This document shows positions 8,252 to 17,296 of a DNA stretch of 64,000 nucleotides, piece by piece (the first letter of the stretch is position 1; each line of letters opens with the position of its first letter). This DNA is from an uncultured Gemmatimonadales bacterium (GTDB lineage: Bacteria > Gemmatimonadota > Gemmatimonadetes > Palauibacterales > Palauibacteraceae). Location: NCBI GenBank assembly GCA_947259585.1, contig CAMYMV010000010.1, forward strand, positions 1 to 64,000. Direction: 5' to 3'. The notes beneath the pieces are model-generated. The model had not been told where the DNA came from. It searched no databases and was given only the letters and a program-made list of their open reading frames with translations. The position numbers and the translations under genes are program-made.

Positions 8252-9190
8252 ATGCGCGTGGACAGAAAGCAGCCTGAGTGGTCGGATGTGCGGAGAGGAG
8301 CCTGGTTGATCTTCGCTCTCGCTATCACCGGCACGGCCATCTTTTTCATGGATGAGACGCGACGCGCCGTCGAGAGCGGCGCCACACTCGTGCTGGTCGC
8401 GCAGGAAGCGAGCGAGCTCCGGCCGGGAGCGGCGGTCTGGGTCGCCGGGAAGGACGCGGGAGAGGTGGCCGAGATTCGCTTCATCGAGGGAGGTGGCCCT
8501 GGGTCTCCCAACCTCCTTGTCCGGACGGAGCTGACCCGTGAGGCGGCGCGAGTGTTGCGGCGAGACGCCCGTGCGACGATACGGCCTTCCGGACTCCTGG
8601 CACCCTTCGTCGTGAACCTCGAGCCCGGCAGTCCGGGCCAGCCGGCGTACAGCTACGACGACACGTTGCAGGCGAGTCTCTCGCTCACGATGAGGGATCT
8701 CGCGTCGTTCGGGGACAGCCTTCGTCGTGTCGTGGCAGAGCTGAGACCCTTGGCGGCGCGCCTCAGGAAAGACGCTGCGGTCGGCGGCAGCCTTGCCGCT
8801 TTGTCGCAATCGACAGGTGCGTTCGTCGAATTGCGGGCAAACCTCTCGGCGCTCGAGGAGCTGGCAGCCGAACCCGGGTCCCTCGGACTGATCATGGCCG
8901 ACACGTCGCTGGCAACCGGGCTCCGCCGGTCGAGCGAACGGCTTCAAGCTGTGGCCCTCGAGGCGTCCGGCCGAGAGGCGCCGAAGCGCTTCAGTGCCGC
9001 GCTCCGGGCGCTGGCCGAGAGCCTGGCTTCACTCGACCGGCACCTGAGCTCGGCTCGTGGAACGGCGGGGCGAGCGATCCATGACCGGGAGATCCAGAAC
9101 CAGATGCGGCTCTTTCGGGCGCGCGCGGACTCGGCGAGGGCTGAGCTCGCCCACAGACCGTTCAGGTGGCTGCGAGTTCGGCTCTTCTAG
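8252..9190 (+). CDS. MCE-domain (MlaD-like) membrane protein
   Basis: A 312-residue protein with one N-terminal membrane helix (GAWLIFALAITGTAIFFM). An MCE-like beta domain follows (LRPGAAVWVAGKDAGEVAEI, then ATIRPSGLLAPFVVNL), and the C-terminal half is helical, Arg/Ala/Leu-rich coiled coil. MlaD-type proteins form periplasmic hexamers that shuttle phospholipids between membranes for an ABC importer. Here the MCE gene stands alone: no MlaE permease or MlaF ATPase is adjacent. The ATG at 8252 is preferred over an in-frame TTG at 8234 because it has a GAGG-type site just upstream. The family call rests on pattern only, and the isolated context is unusual. Confidence 0.68.
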   Translation: MRVDRKQPEWSDVRRGAWLIFALAITGTAIFFMDETRRAVESGATLVLVAQEASELRPGAAVWVAGKDAGEVAEIRFIEGGGPGSPNLLVRTELTREAARVLRRDARATIRPSGLLAPFVVNLEPGSPGQPAYSYDDTLQASLSLTMRDLASFGDSLRRVVAELRPLAARLRKDAAVGGSLAALSQSTGAFVELRANLSALEELAAEPGSLGLIMADTSLATGLRRSSERLQAVALEASGREAPKRFSAALRALAESLASLDRHLSSARGTAGRAIHDREIQNQMRLFRARADSARAELAHRPFRWLRVRLF

Positions 9191-9241
9191 TACGACTCCT
9201 CTAGGGGATCGTCCCTCCGCCCAGGGGCGCCGCGGGGCCGC

Positions 9242-9598
9242 CTACCGCTTGCCGGAGGGTGGCAGGCGGCCCTGGAGAACGAACTCCACCTTCTCCTTCT
9301 TCCGCTTCCCGCGACGGGTCACGACGATGATCGATTCGACCACGTCCATCCGGTCCTCGAGCGCCACGGTAAACTCGGCGGAGCCGTCGGCCGCCGCCAC
9401 CCGGGTCCGAACGACCTTGCCGGGCTCGGCCTGAGCCTGTCGCGCCGGGTTCCGGAAGATGGTCAGCCGGGAGCGCCTGCGGCCCCGCGGGAGCTTTCGT
9501 GAAATCTTGACCCTGCTCAACCAGTCGGGCTGGTACCCGATGATCCACAGCTCGCCGCGCTGGTCGACCCCACGAGCTTCACGATTATGGCGCGCCAT
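9242..9598 (-). CDS. Small conserved hypothetical protein, basic
   Basis: A 118-residue soluble protein with no signal peptide. It starts MARHNREARGVDQRGELWII, continues with GYQPDWLSRVKISRKL, and ends with a Lys/Arg-rich patch (RRGKRKKEKVEF). Beta-rich segments with regularly spaced Val/Ile suggest a small barrel, and the positive charge suggests nucleic-acid contact, but no named domain is recognised. It is transcribed divergently from rho, 149 bases away. The protein is likely real because of its codon-position bias and structured composition. Function unknown. Confidence 0.6.
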   Translation of the reverse strand: MARHNREARGVDQRGELWIIGYQPDWLSRVKISRKLPRGRRRSRLTIFRNPARQAQAEPGKVVRTRVAAADGSAEFTVALEDRMDVVESIIVVTRRGKRKKEKVEFVLQGRLPPSGKR

Positions 9599-9612
9599 CA
9601 GCTCCTCCCGGC

Positions 9613-9641
9613 TTGACCCGTTTCTCGACCATGGTTATTCA
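9613..9641 (+). promoter_or_regulatory. Candidate sigma-70 promoter for rho
   Basis: TTGACC (9613-9618) and TATTCA (9636-9641) are separated by exactly 17 bases. This lies about 107 bases upstream of the rho start and would give a leader of about 100 bases. Confidence 0.5.
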
Positions 9642-9710
9642 TACTCTCGAATCCACCCCGCTTCTGCGACCTCTTGAAGCTATCCTGGAAATCCTGACGC
9701 TAACCGAAAA

Positions 9711-9739
9711 CCCCTAAAGGGGCCTTCACTCCGACGGAG
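9711..9739 (+). promoter_or_regulatory. Two small hairpins at the rho ribosome-binding site
   Basis: CCCCT-AA-AGGGG (9711-9722) is followed by CTCCG-A-CGGAG (9729-9739). The 3' arm of the second hairpin contains the GGAG that is the only good Shine-Dalgarno for the GTG at 9748. Pairing would therefore occlude ribosome entry. Confidence 0.4.
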
Positions 9740-9747
9740 TTCGTTCC

Positions 9748-11001
9748 GTGGATATTGCAGAACTGAAGTCCAAATCCATCGCCGATCTTCACCAGATGGC
9801 CGAGGAGTTGAGCATCCACAACTACTCGGGTCTTCGAAAGCAGGACCTGATCTTTCGCATCGAGCAGAACCTCCTCGACTCGGACGTCGTCCTTCGCGGC
9901 GAGGGAGTCCTCGAGATTCTGCCGGAAGGCTACGGCTTCCTGCGCAGTCAGGATTGGAACTACCTCTACGGTCCGGATGACATATACGTCTCTCCGTCGC
10001 AGATCAAACGCTTCGACATGCGAACGGGCGACACCGTGCTCGGCCAGGTCAGACCTCCCAAGGAAGGCGAGAAGTACCTGGCGCTGTTGAAGGTAGAATC
10101 GGTCAACAACGAGGACCCGGAGAAGGCGAAGCACCGGATCGGCTTCGACAACCTGCGCCCACGATACCCCGAGGAGAAGCTGAACCTCGAGCACGACGAC
10201 GGCGATATCTCGATGCGTATTCTCGATCTCATCGCGCCGATCGGCAAGGGACAGCGAAGCCTGATCGTCTCCCCGCCGAAGGCGGGTAAGACCATTCTCC
10301 TCCAGAAGATCGCCAACTCGATCCTGCACAATCACCCGGAGTGCAAGCTGATCGTCCTGCTCATCGACGAGCGCCCGGAGGAGGTCACGGACATGGAGGA
10401 GAACGTGGCGGCCGAGATCATCGCCTCCACGTTCGACGAGCCGGCGGACCGGCACACCCAGGTGGCGGAGATGGTGCTCGAGAAAGCGAAGCGATTGGTG
10501 GAATACCAGCAGGACGTGGTCATCCTGCTGGACTCTATCACCCGACTCGCCCGAGCGTACAACACGACCGTGCCCCACTCGGGCAAGATCCTCTCCGGGG
10601 GCGTTGACGCCAACGCCCTTCATAAGCCGAAGCGGTTCTTCGGCGCGGCACGCAACATCGAGGAGGGAGGAAGCCTCACGATCTGTGCGACCGCGCTCGT
10701 CGACACGGGAAGCCGCATGGACGAGGTGATCTTCGAGGAGTTCAAGGGAACGGGCAACAGCGAGGTGATTCTGGATCGGCAGATTGCCGACAAGCGAATC
10801 TACCCCGCCCTCGACCTCAACCGCTCCAGCACCCGGAAGGAAGAGCTGCTGCTCTCCGAGATCGAGCTCAACCGGATGTACCTGCTCCGCAATTTCCTCT
10901 CTGACATGCCGCCGGCCGAGGCCGTGCAGTTCCTCATCGAGCGCCTGAACCGGACGAGCAACAACCAGGAGTTCCTCGACTCGATGGCGGCCGGCGAGTA
11001 G
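9748..11001 (+). CDS. rho: Transcription termination factor Rho
   Basis: A 417-residue hexameric RNA helicase. The Rho N-terminal helical domain occupies residues 1-45, with [15 protein letters not shown]. The cold-shock-like RNA-binding domain follows, including EGYGFLRS and [15 protein letters not shown]. Walker A is SPPKAGKT near residue 175 and Walker B is VVILLDS near residue 257, followed by the Q- and R-loop regions ([20 protein letters not shown]). All catalytic elements are intact. The start is GTG with a GGAG site eight bases upstream. The next gene begins four bases after the stop. Many high-GC genes in this window lack U-tract terminators, consistent with heavy reliance on Rho. 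Confidence 0.97.
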   Translation: MDIAELKSKSIADLHQMAEELSIHNYSGLRKQDLIFRIEQNLLDSDVVLRGEGVLEILPEGYGFLRSQDWNYLYGPDDIYVSPSQIKRFDMRTGDTVLGQVRPPKEGEKYLALLKVESVNNEDPEKAKHRIGFDNLRPRYPEEKLNLEHDDGDISMRILDLIAPIGKGQRSLIVSPPKAGKTILLQKIANSILHNHPECKLIVLLIDERPEEVTDMEENVAAEIIASTFDEPADRHTQVAEMVLEKAKRLVEYQQDVVILLDSITRLARAYNTTVPHSGKILSGGVDANALHKPKRFFGAARNIEEGGSLTICATALVDTGSRMDEVIFEEFKGTGNSEVILDRQIADKRIYPALDLNRSSTRKEELLLSEIELNRMYLLRNFLSDMPPAEAVQFLIERLNRTSNNQEFLDSMAAGE

Positions 11002-11005
11002 GGAC

Positions 11006-11431
11006 GTGACCGAAGGCGACGAGCGCGACTCGATCTCCGAAGCATACGTGGCTGCGCTCTCCCAGCACGGCATCGGCGATGTCCAGCCGGCCTATCGCCA
11101 GTTTCTCCGGCGTCTGAAGGCGCATGACGCCGGCCTCTACGAGGAAGCCGTCGAGCGGTACCAGGCGGACGTGATCGGCGGAGCGGAGGCCGAGTCGGAT
11201 CCGCTGCTCAGGTGGGTGCAGTACGGGGCCTGGCTTGCCGGGCAGATCTCTCCCGGACAGCTGGTCGCGGTCGACCGCCAGGGCCGGGCTCGAAAGCCCG
11301 CCGGCCCTCCACCGCTCGGCCCGTTGCTCCTTCATCTCCCCGAGGGCCAGGGTGAGCGGGGAATCCCGATCGCCATGCCGACCGACCCCAGCGAGGCCCA
11401 GGAGGCGACCCTGAAGCTCCTCTGCGGCTAG
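11006..11431 (+). CDS. Hypothetical protein co-transcribed with rho
   Basis: A 141-residue soluble, acidic protein beginning at GTG only four bases after the rho stop, so translation is very likely coupled. The N-terminal half is helical (AYVAALSQHGIGDVQPAYRQ, LRRLKAHDAGLYEEAVERY). The C-terminal half is Pro/Gly-rich with PLGPLLLHLPEGQGERGIPI and an acidic ending. No domain is recognised and there is no membrane segment or signal. Its position suggests a modulator of Rho or simply a co-expressed housekeeping protein; both are inference. Confidence 0.6.
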   Translation: MTEGDERDSISEAYVAALSQHGIGDVQPAYRQFLRRLKAHDAGLYEEAVERYQADVIGGAEAESDPLLRWVQYGAWLAGQISPGQLVAVDRQGRARKPAGPPPLGPLLLHLPEGQGERGIPIAMPTDPSEAQEATLKLLCG

Positions 11432-11450
11432 ATCCGCGCCTGGACCCGGG

Positions 11451-13289
11451 TCAGTCCAGATCGAGCCTGTTGTTCGAACGATCGGCGTCCAGCAGCACGG
11501 CGTCCGGGTCGATCTCCACCTCACGGGGACGAGCCGATGTGATGAACTCGACCCGCTGAAGGCGCACCCGGGACTCCGCCACCACAACCTTCCGGCCCAC
11601 CCGCACCGTCACGGGCATCCAAATCTCACCCAGACGCTCGACCTCCACCACCGTGCGCCAGCTGCCGTCCGCCAGATGCTCCTGCTCCACGTCACGGACG
11701 GCGTAGTCCAACGTATCGGTACCGTGCAGCCATGCATCGAAGAACCACTTCAGCTGCCTTCCGCTGACGGCCTCCGCGGTCCGGAGGAAGTCGGATTCGG
11801 TCACGTGACGGAACCGGTGGCGGGCGTAGTACTCGCGCAGCAGACGTCGGAAGTCATCCTCGCCCAACAGCTCGCGTAGCATCCGGAAGATGGCGGAAGC
11901 CTTCGCGTAGGACATCGCGCCGTACATCTGGAAGCTCGAGAAATCCTTGGCAGGGGTGCTCACCGCCTCGGCGATTCCCAACTTTTCCAGCCGCGCCAGG
12001 CCGTCCACCGTGTTCAGCCACACGCCGGGACCTGCCTGCTGTTCCCGAAACCACGCCGTCAGGAAGCTCGCGAATCCTTCATCCAGCCAGGCCTCCCGCC
12101 ACTCGTTGTTCGCCAGTATTCCATGCACGTACTGGTGCGCGACCTCATGAAGAATCAGGCCTTCGCCGGCGGATCCGTTCATCACGAGCATCGGGAACTC
12201 GGTCCCTCCGCCCTCGAGCCGATGAAGATTGGTCAGTTGAGGGTAAGGATAGGGACCGAAGACCTCCTCCAGCCATCGCAGCGCGCCGACGGTCCTCTCG
12301 AGGGCCGATCCTCCGCCCCACGATTCCCCATCTCCGGGCCGATACAGCACGTGGATCGCCAACTCGGGCGGGGGGTCCGACCCGCCCCGTCGGACGACCG
12401 CACCCTCGTAGCGGTAGTCCGGATCGACGCTCCAAGCGAAGTGGTGCACGTCCTCCGCATGGAAGCGGACGCGCTTGCGCCCGGCAGCGACCTCGCGCGG
12501 CAGGTAGCCCGGCGACGGCGTCGCCTCGAGAGGGCCGTAGAAAGTGTCCTGAAGGCGAGGCTCGACGGTGCCCCGGTTGGCGGCGCGCCAACCGGGATCT
12601 CCCTCCACCGGGACTCCCGTCGCCCCGATGACTTGATCGTCCGGCAGATCCAGGACCACATCGAACGCGGCGAACTCGCCGAAGAACTCGCCCTGTGGGA
12701 AGAGCGGGTGCTGCTGCCAACCTCCCTCATCGTAGACGGCGATGCGCGGATACCACTGAGCGAAGTCGTAGTGGCGTCCGCCGCGGCACTGGCGACGACA
12801 CAGGGTCGATGGACGCGCGTCCCAGCGGAGGTCGACGCTGACCTCCTCTCCCGGCACGAGGGGCGATGGGAGCATCAGCTCGACGACGGTCGAGTCCGGC
12901 GCGCTGGGGAATCGAGCGACCAGATCCAGTCCCTCGATCGAGGCGCCCAGCAGGCGCTCGAACGCGTAATCGGGCTCAACGAGGCTCTGGAAATCGTACG
13001 CCGGACGCTGCTCGGTTCGGGCCCACAGGCTGTTGGGGCGGAAGGCATTCAGATGCAGGTGCAGATAGAGGACGTCCAAGGTGTCAGCGGAGCGATTCGT
13101 GTACGTCAGGATCGCCGCCGCCCGCAGGAGCCCCGCCTCCTCGTCCAGCACCGCCTCGATCGCATAGCGCACGCCCTGCTGGCACTCACCGCCGCCTGCC
13201 CGCACAGGACCAGCCGGCCACAGCGCCGGGACGAGCAACGCGATCGGAGGCGCCAGCCACGCCCGGCGAGGGAGCGACGCCAACGACAA
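11451..13289 (-). CDS. Secreted M1-family zinc metallopeptidase
   Basis: A 612-residue protein with an N-terminal hydrophobic signal-like segment (LAPPIALLVPALWPAGPVRA) that directs it to the periplasm or envelope. A beta-sandwich domain resembling the N-domain of aminopeptidase N follows (LTYTNRSADTLDVLYLHLHL). The catalytic gluzincin site is H381-E382-V-A-H385 with the third zinc ligand E404 in WLDEGFASF, exactly the HExxH-18-E spacing. The usual exopeptidase GxMEN loop is replaced by GGGTEFPMLV. The C-terminal part contains a beta domain rather than the long ERAP helical domain. It probably degrades peptides or acts in protein quality control. Convergent with the rho cluster; four bases separate it from the stress-protein gene upstream. 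Confidence 0.87.
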   Translation of the reverse strand: MSLASLPRRAWLAPPIALLVPALWPAGPVRAGGGECQQGVRYAIEAVLDEEAGLLRAAAILTYTNRSADTLDVLYLHLHLNAFRPNSLWARTEQRPAYDFQSLVEPDYAFERLLGASIEGLDLVARFPSAPDSTVVELMLPSPLVPGEEVSVDLRWDARPSTLCRRQCRGGRHYDFAQWYPRIAVYDEGGWQQHPLFPQGEFFGEFAAFDVVLDLPDDQVIGATGVPVEGDPGWRAANRGTVEPRLQDTFYGPLEATPSPGYLPREVAAGRKRVRFHAEDVHHFAWSVDPDYRYEGAVVRRGGSDPPPELAIHVLYRPGDGESWGGGSALERTVGALRWLEEVFGPYPYPQLTNLHRLEGGGTEFPMLVMNGSAGEGLILHEVAHQYVHGILANNEWREAWLDEGFASFLTAWFREQQAGPGVWLNTVDGLARLEKLGIAEAVSTPAKDFSSFQMYGAMSYAKASAIFRMLRELLGEDDFRRLLREYYARHRFRHVTESDFLRTAEAVSGRQLKWFFDAWLHGTDTLDYAVRDVEQEHLADGSWRTVVEVERLGEIWMPVTVRVGRKVVVAESRVRLQRVEFITSARPREVEIDPDAVLLDADRSNNRLDLD

Positions 13290-13292
13290 CGA

Positions 13293-14381
13293 CTACTCTG
13301 TCTTCTTCCGGGAGCGCTTCCGGAGCTTCTCCAGTCCCGCGATGTCCTTCTTCTCGTAGGCCTCGTTGGCCCTGGACATGAGGTCGGTGTGGTCCTCCCG
13401 GATGTCGTCGGCGGCGAGGTCCGGGTGAAGGTCCCGCGCCGCCCCCCTGAACGCGCTCTTCAGGGCCTTGGCATCTCGCTGCTCCTGCTCGAACACCGCA
13501 TCGTCGATCGCCTTGCCGGAAAGCACCTCGTCCGTCCACGTGACCGGGAGCGCGAGCACGGGACAGGGCCCTCGACGGATCACGCGTTCGGTATGGCTGC
13601 CGCGGAGAGCGTCGATGAGGACATCGCGCCCGTCGGTGGTCATCACGATCAGGTTGGCGGAGAGGCGATCGGCTTCCGACACGATCTGGGCCGTCGCGTC
13701 GCCGCTCAGGACGGCGGTCGTCCATTCGATGCCCGACTCGTCGGGAAGGGTGACTTCCGGCACGTTCTCCGAGTCGCCCACGTGAAGAAGCGTGACGTGC
13801 ACTCCACCGCCGACCACGCGGGCGACCCGTGTCGCGAACTGGAGCGCGGGCTGAGGGCTAGGCGTGTGAGCGATCGGCACCAGCATTCGCCCCAACGTCA
13901 AGTTGCCGCTGGAGGGTGAAACGAAGCCGCGACCTCCACTCGGCACGAAGAGCGACATCGCGTCCGAGCTCCGCGCCACTTCCTCGGCGACGGAACCCTT
14001 GAGCCACCGCGCGGGTCCTCCTCTTCCCCGAGTCGCCAGAACGATCAGATCGGTCGGATGGTCGGCCATGTAGTTGTGGCAGGCATCCACCGGGTTCCTT
14101 TCCCGGACCACGACCTTCTTCACACGCACCGACAACTGGTCGAACACGACGGAGCGCGAGCTGCCGGGCTCGATCACCCCCCAACCCTCCAGGGTACCGC
14201 GTACGGACGGAAAGTTTTCCCAGCTCGTCGACTTGTCGCCTCCGGCGTGGAGAAGGGTAAGCTTGGTCTTTCGGATCAGCGCGATGGCCAGCGCATGGGC
14301 GAAGGCCTTTCGGCTTCCCTCGGAGAAATCCGTGGGGTGCAAGACCGACCTGACGAGTGGAATATCGTAGCTATCGGCCAC
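13293..14381 (-). CDS. Tandem universal stress protein with C-terminal J-like segment
   Basis: A 362-residue cytoplasmic protein with two UspA folds. The first begins [20 protein letters not shown]; the second ends near [11 protein letters not shown]...[17 protein letters not shown], which matches the G-x-H-x-x-x-V-x-R nucleotide site only partly. The last 65 residues are different: a charged helix, [15 protein letters not shown], then [16 protein letters not shown] at 319-321 is the hallmark of J domains that stimulate Hsp70. The start is GTG 14381, chosen because AAGGAGGG lies seven to eight bases upstream; a longer frame exists but lacks such a site. The fusion suggests stress sensing tied to chaperone recruitment, which is inference. 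Confidence 0.82.
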   Translation of the reverse strand: MADSYDIPLVRSVLHPTDFSEGSRKAFAHALAIALIRKTKLTLLHAGGDKSTSWENFPSVRGTLEGWGVIEPGSSRSVVFDQLSVRVKKVVVRERNPVDACHNYMADHPTDLIVLATRGRGGPARWLKGSVAEEVARSSDAMSLFVPSGGRGFVSPSSGNLTLGRMLVPIAHTPSPQPALQFATRVARVVGGGVHVTLLHVGDSENVPEVTLPDESGIEWTTAVLSGDATAQIVSEADRLSANLIVMTTDGRDVLIDALRGSHTERVIRRGPCPVLALPVTWTDEVLSGKAIDDAVFEQEQRDAKALKSAFRGAARDLHPDLAADDIREDHTDLMSRANEAYEKKDIAGLEKLRKRSRKKTE

Positions 14382-14504
14382 GACCAGCCCTCCTTCCTTG
14401 GTTGGACAACAGCACGCCCCGGACAACTCGGCAACCGCTCATTACGCGACCGACGTGGCCGCGGCAAGAGCCGGGCGCTCCAGACGATATTGGGAGCGAG
14501 CTGT

Positions 14505-14533
14505 TTGCGCCGGATCGGATCTTCCGCTATACC
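14505..14533 (+). promoter_or_regulatory. Candidate promoter of gyrA
   Basis: TTGCGC (14505-14510) and TATACC (14528-14533) are separated by 17 bases. Transcription would begin near 14540, which argues for the GTG at 14583 rather than the GTG at 14538 as the gyrA start. Confidence 0.45.
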
Positions 14534-14582
14534 GAAAGTGAACCGAAGACAACCATCACCCTTCACGCCGAGTCAGAAGACC

Positions 14583-17123
14583 GTGGTCAAGCCTTCCCTC
14601 CAGCAGGAGCGGATTCTGCTCCGCTTCATCGAACAGGAGATGCGCGACTCGTTCATCGACTACTCGATGAGCGTGATCGTCCAACGCGCTCTGCCCGATG
14701 CCCGTGACGGGTTGAAGCCGGTGCACCGCCGAATCCTGTACGCCATGCACGAGCTAGGCCTACGGCCGGACAGGCCGTACAAGAAGAGCGCAGCGGTGGT
14801 CGGCGACGTGCTCGCCAAGTACCACCCGCACGGCGACAGCGCCGTCTACGACACCGTCGTCCGCATGGTGCAGGAGTTCTCGCTTCGCTATCCACTTCTG
14901 GACGGCCAGGGCAATTTCGGCTCGATCGATGGCGACAGCGCGGCGGCCTATCGCTACACGGAAGTCCGACTGGCGCCGATCGCGCTCGAGCTCCTCTCCG
15001 AGATCGATCTCGACACATCGGATTGGCGGCCGAACTTCGACGGCCGGCTCGAGGAGCCCACGACGCTGCCGGCCAGACTCCCCCACTTGCTGCTGAACGG
15101 TTCGGACGGCATCGCCGTCGGAATGGCAACCAAGATCCCCCCGCACAACCTCCGCGAGCTTCTGGCGGCTGCCGACCGGTTGATCGAGGACCCCGATTGT
15201 GAGGTGGCGGACCTGCTGGAGCACGTTCAGGGCCCGGATTTCCCGACCGGCGGATACATCTGGGGTCGTGGCGGGATCCGGCAGGCGTACGAGACCGGCC
15301 GAGGGCTGATCGACATGCGAGCGCGCCTGCACGTGGAGGAGGGGGGATACGGCAAGAGCCAGCTCGTGGTCACCGAGCTGCCGTACCAGGTGAACAAGAC
15401 CCGGGTCATCGAGCAGATCACGAAGATGGTGCGACAGGGCAGGTCCGACGCCATCAGCGATCTTCGGGACGAGTCCGACCGGGACGGCGTGCGGCTCGTC
15501 ATCGAGCTCAAGCGGGAGGCGGATCCGCGAAAGGTGACCGAAACGCTGTTCAAGAAGACCCAGCTCCGAACGACGTTCGGGGTCATCATGATCGCCTTGC
15601 AGTCGGGGCGTCCCCGAGAGATGAACCTCAAGGAGGCTCTCGGATCGTTCATCGATTTCCGCCTCGACGTGATCCGGCGACGCGCCGCTTTCGAGCTCGA
15701 GCGGTCGGAGGATCGCGCGCACGTGCTGCACGGTCTTCTGGTCGCTCTGGACCGGATAGAGCGGGTGATCGAGATCATTCGGAGCTCTCGGGACGCGGCG
15801 TCGGCATCCAACAAACTGAGGAAGGAGCTCAAGCTGTCTGAGCCTCAGGCCGAAGCGATCCTGGCGATGCGACTTTCGCGTCTCACCACCCTGGAGCACC
15901 GCAAGCTTCACGAGGAGCTGGACGAGCTCGGCACGAAGATCGAGGACCTACGGAAGCTCGTCGAGAAGGAACCCGAGCGTAAGCGTCACCTGCGGCGTGA
16001 GCTCTCCGAGCTAGCGACCCTGTACGCCGATGGTCGCCGCACCGAGATCCTCGAGGGGGGCCAGTTCCCCCTTCCCTCCGGCGGTGCCTCCGGGGCCGTG
16101 CTGGTTCTCGTCAGTCGATTGGGGTATGTGAAGGCGATCGCGGCGCGGGCCGGTGCCGGGCTCTCGGGCGCGGAGGCTCTCGAAGGGAGGGTCGGCGATT
16201 TCGCGCGCCGCGCGTTTCTCTGTCGCGGAGGAGACCACCTGATGGCCGTGACCGCCTCGGGCTCGGTGCACACGCTCCCCCTGTCGGAGCTCCCTCTAGA
16301 TACGCGAAGCTCCCGCGGCCGAGCGCTGACCGATTTCATCGACCTGGCCGAAGGGGACCGGGTTGTCGCCGTGAGACCGGTCGACGACTGGACGGACCAT
16401 TACCTGGTCACCGTTACCCGCCGGGGGAAGGTGAAGCGGACGGATTTGTCGGAATACTCGAACGCCCGGGCGGGCGGCATCATCGGAGCCGGCCTCTCGA
16501 ACGAGGACGAGGTCACGGCAGCGTTGGTGACCGACGGATCGGGAGAGCTCGTTCTGGCGACCCGACTCGGACAGGCGATCCGGTTCTCCGAGGAGGAGGT
16601 CCGGCCCATGGGTAGAAGCGCACGCGGCGTCCGCGCCATCGACCTCGCCCCCGGCGATGAGGTGGTCGCGGCCGTGGTGCCGAGGCGGGATTCCAGCTTC
16701 TGCCTGGCGACGCGCCGGGGCCACGGAAAACGTCTGCCGGTTACCGAGCTCCGGCTCCAGTCCCGGGCGGGCAAGGGGATGGGCATCCTGCCCGACCTGG
16801 AGAAAGTGGGTGAGCTGATCGGTCTGGTGGAGCTGCACGGGAACGATCGCCTGGTTTGGGAGCTGGCCTCCGGTGAGCTCGTCTTCAGCGACGGAGATCG
16901 GCTGAAGGCGCGCGCGCGACGCGCAGCGACGCTTCGGGTGTTGCGGGACATCGACGCGGACTCCGTGGTCAGCGCGATCCACGTCGCGGCCACGGGTGCG
17001 TCCGATGTCGAAGGCGAAGAAGGCCCCACCTCGGCCGGCGACGAAGAGGTCTCGGCCGAGAGGCCGGCGGCATCTGTCGGCGTCCCCTTGCAGGCTCAGC
17101 TGGAGCTAGCGGGCGACCGATGA
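14583..17123 (+). CDS. gyrA: DNA gyrase subunit A (GyrA-box divergent)
   Basis: An 846-residue type IIA topoisomerase A subunit. The breakage-reunion domain is intact: [29 protein letters not shown] with Ser86 and Asp90 at the quinolone-determining positions (sensitive-type residues), and catalytic Tyr125 in AAYRYTE. A six-bladed C-terminal DNA-wrapping domain follows, with clear later blades ([40 protein letters not shown]). Blade 1 lacks the canonical QRRGGKG-type GyrA box; residues 520-536 read [14 protein letters not shown] instead. Such loss usually weakens negative supercoiling and resembles topoisomerase IV. The start is GTG 14583 from alignment and a promoter; GTG 14538 is the alternative. 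It is separate from and convergent with gyrB. Confidence 0.92.
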   Translation: MVKPSLQQERILLRFIEQEMRDSFIDYSMSVIVQRALPDARDGLKPVHRRILYAMHELGLRPDRPYKKSAAVVGDVLAKYHPHGDSAVYDTVVRMVQEFSLRYPLLDGQGNFGSIDGDSAAAYRYTEVRLAPIALELLSEIDLDTSDWRPNFDGRLEEPTTLPARLPHLLLNGSDGIAVGMATKIPPHNLRELLAAADRLIEDPDCEVADLLEHVQGPDFPTGGYIWGRGGIRQAYETGRGLIDMRARLHVEEGGYGKSQLVVTELPYQVNKTRVIEQITKMVRQGRSDAISDLRDESDRDGVRLVIELKREADPRKVTETLFKKTQLRTTFGVIMIALQSGRPREMNLKEALGSFIDFRLDVIRRRAAFELERSEDRAHVLHGLLVALDRIERVIEIIRSSRDAASASNKLRKELKLSEPQAEAILAMRLSRLTTLEHRKLHEELDELGTKIEDLRKLVEKEPERKRHLRRELSELATLYADGRRTEILEGGQFPLPSGGASGAVLVLVSRLGYVKAIAARAGAGLSGAEALEGRVGDFARRAFLCRGGDHLMAVTASGSVHTLPLSELPLDTRSSRGRALTDFIDLAEGDRVVAVRPVDDWTDHYLVTVTRRGKVKRTDLSEYSNARAGGIIGAGLSNEDEVTAALVTDGSGELVLATRLGQAIRFSEEEVRPMGRSARGVRAIDLAPGDEVVAAVVPRRDSSFCLATRRGHGKRLPVTELRLQSRAGKGMGILPDLEKVGELIGLVELHGNDRLVWELASGELVFSDGDRLKARARRAATLRVLRDIDADSVVSAIHVAATGASDVEGEEGPTSAGDEEVSAERPAASVGVPLQAQLELAGDR

Positions 17124-17226
17124 GCGTTCCTGAGGCGGGGCCTGCGATGGAACCGCGGGCGGTCCGAAGGGCTAGATAACGACGGCAGAACGTTGTCCCG
17201 CGCCCCTGCCCGACCTATTCTTCGTC

Positions 17227-17243
17227 GGCACGCGGAGCGTGCC
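17227..17243 (+). terminator. Hairpin downstream of gyrA
   Basis: GGCACGC-GGA-GCGTGCC is a perfect seven-pair stem 104 bases after the gyrA stop and just before the next gene. No T-run follows, so it may be a Rho-aided terminator or a leader element of the next gene. Confidence 0.35.
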
Positions 17244-17296
17244 AGAACGGCATGCCCTCGAGTCTCGAGATCGACTTGCAGAAGAGTCGGCACCTC

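Noticed and set aside
9700..11073. Long frame antisense to rho
   Set aside because: Reads as complement of Rho; no start signal and no family features.
12123..13919. 598-codon frame antisense to the peptidase and stress-protein genes
   Set aside because: Spans two genes and has shadow composition.
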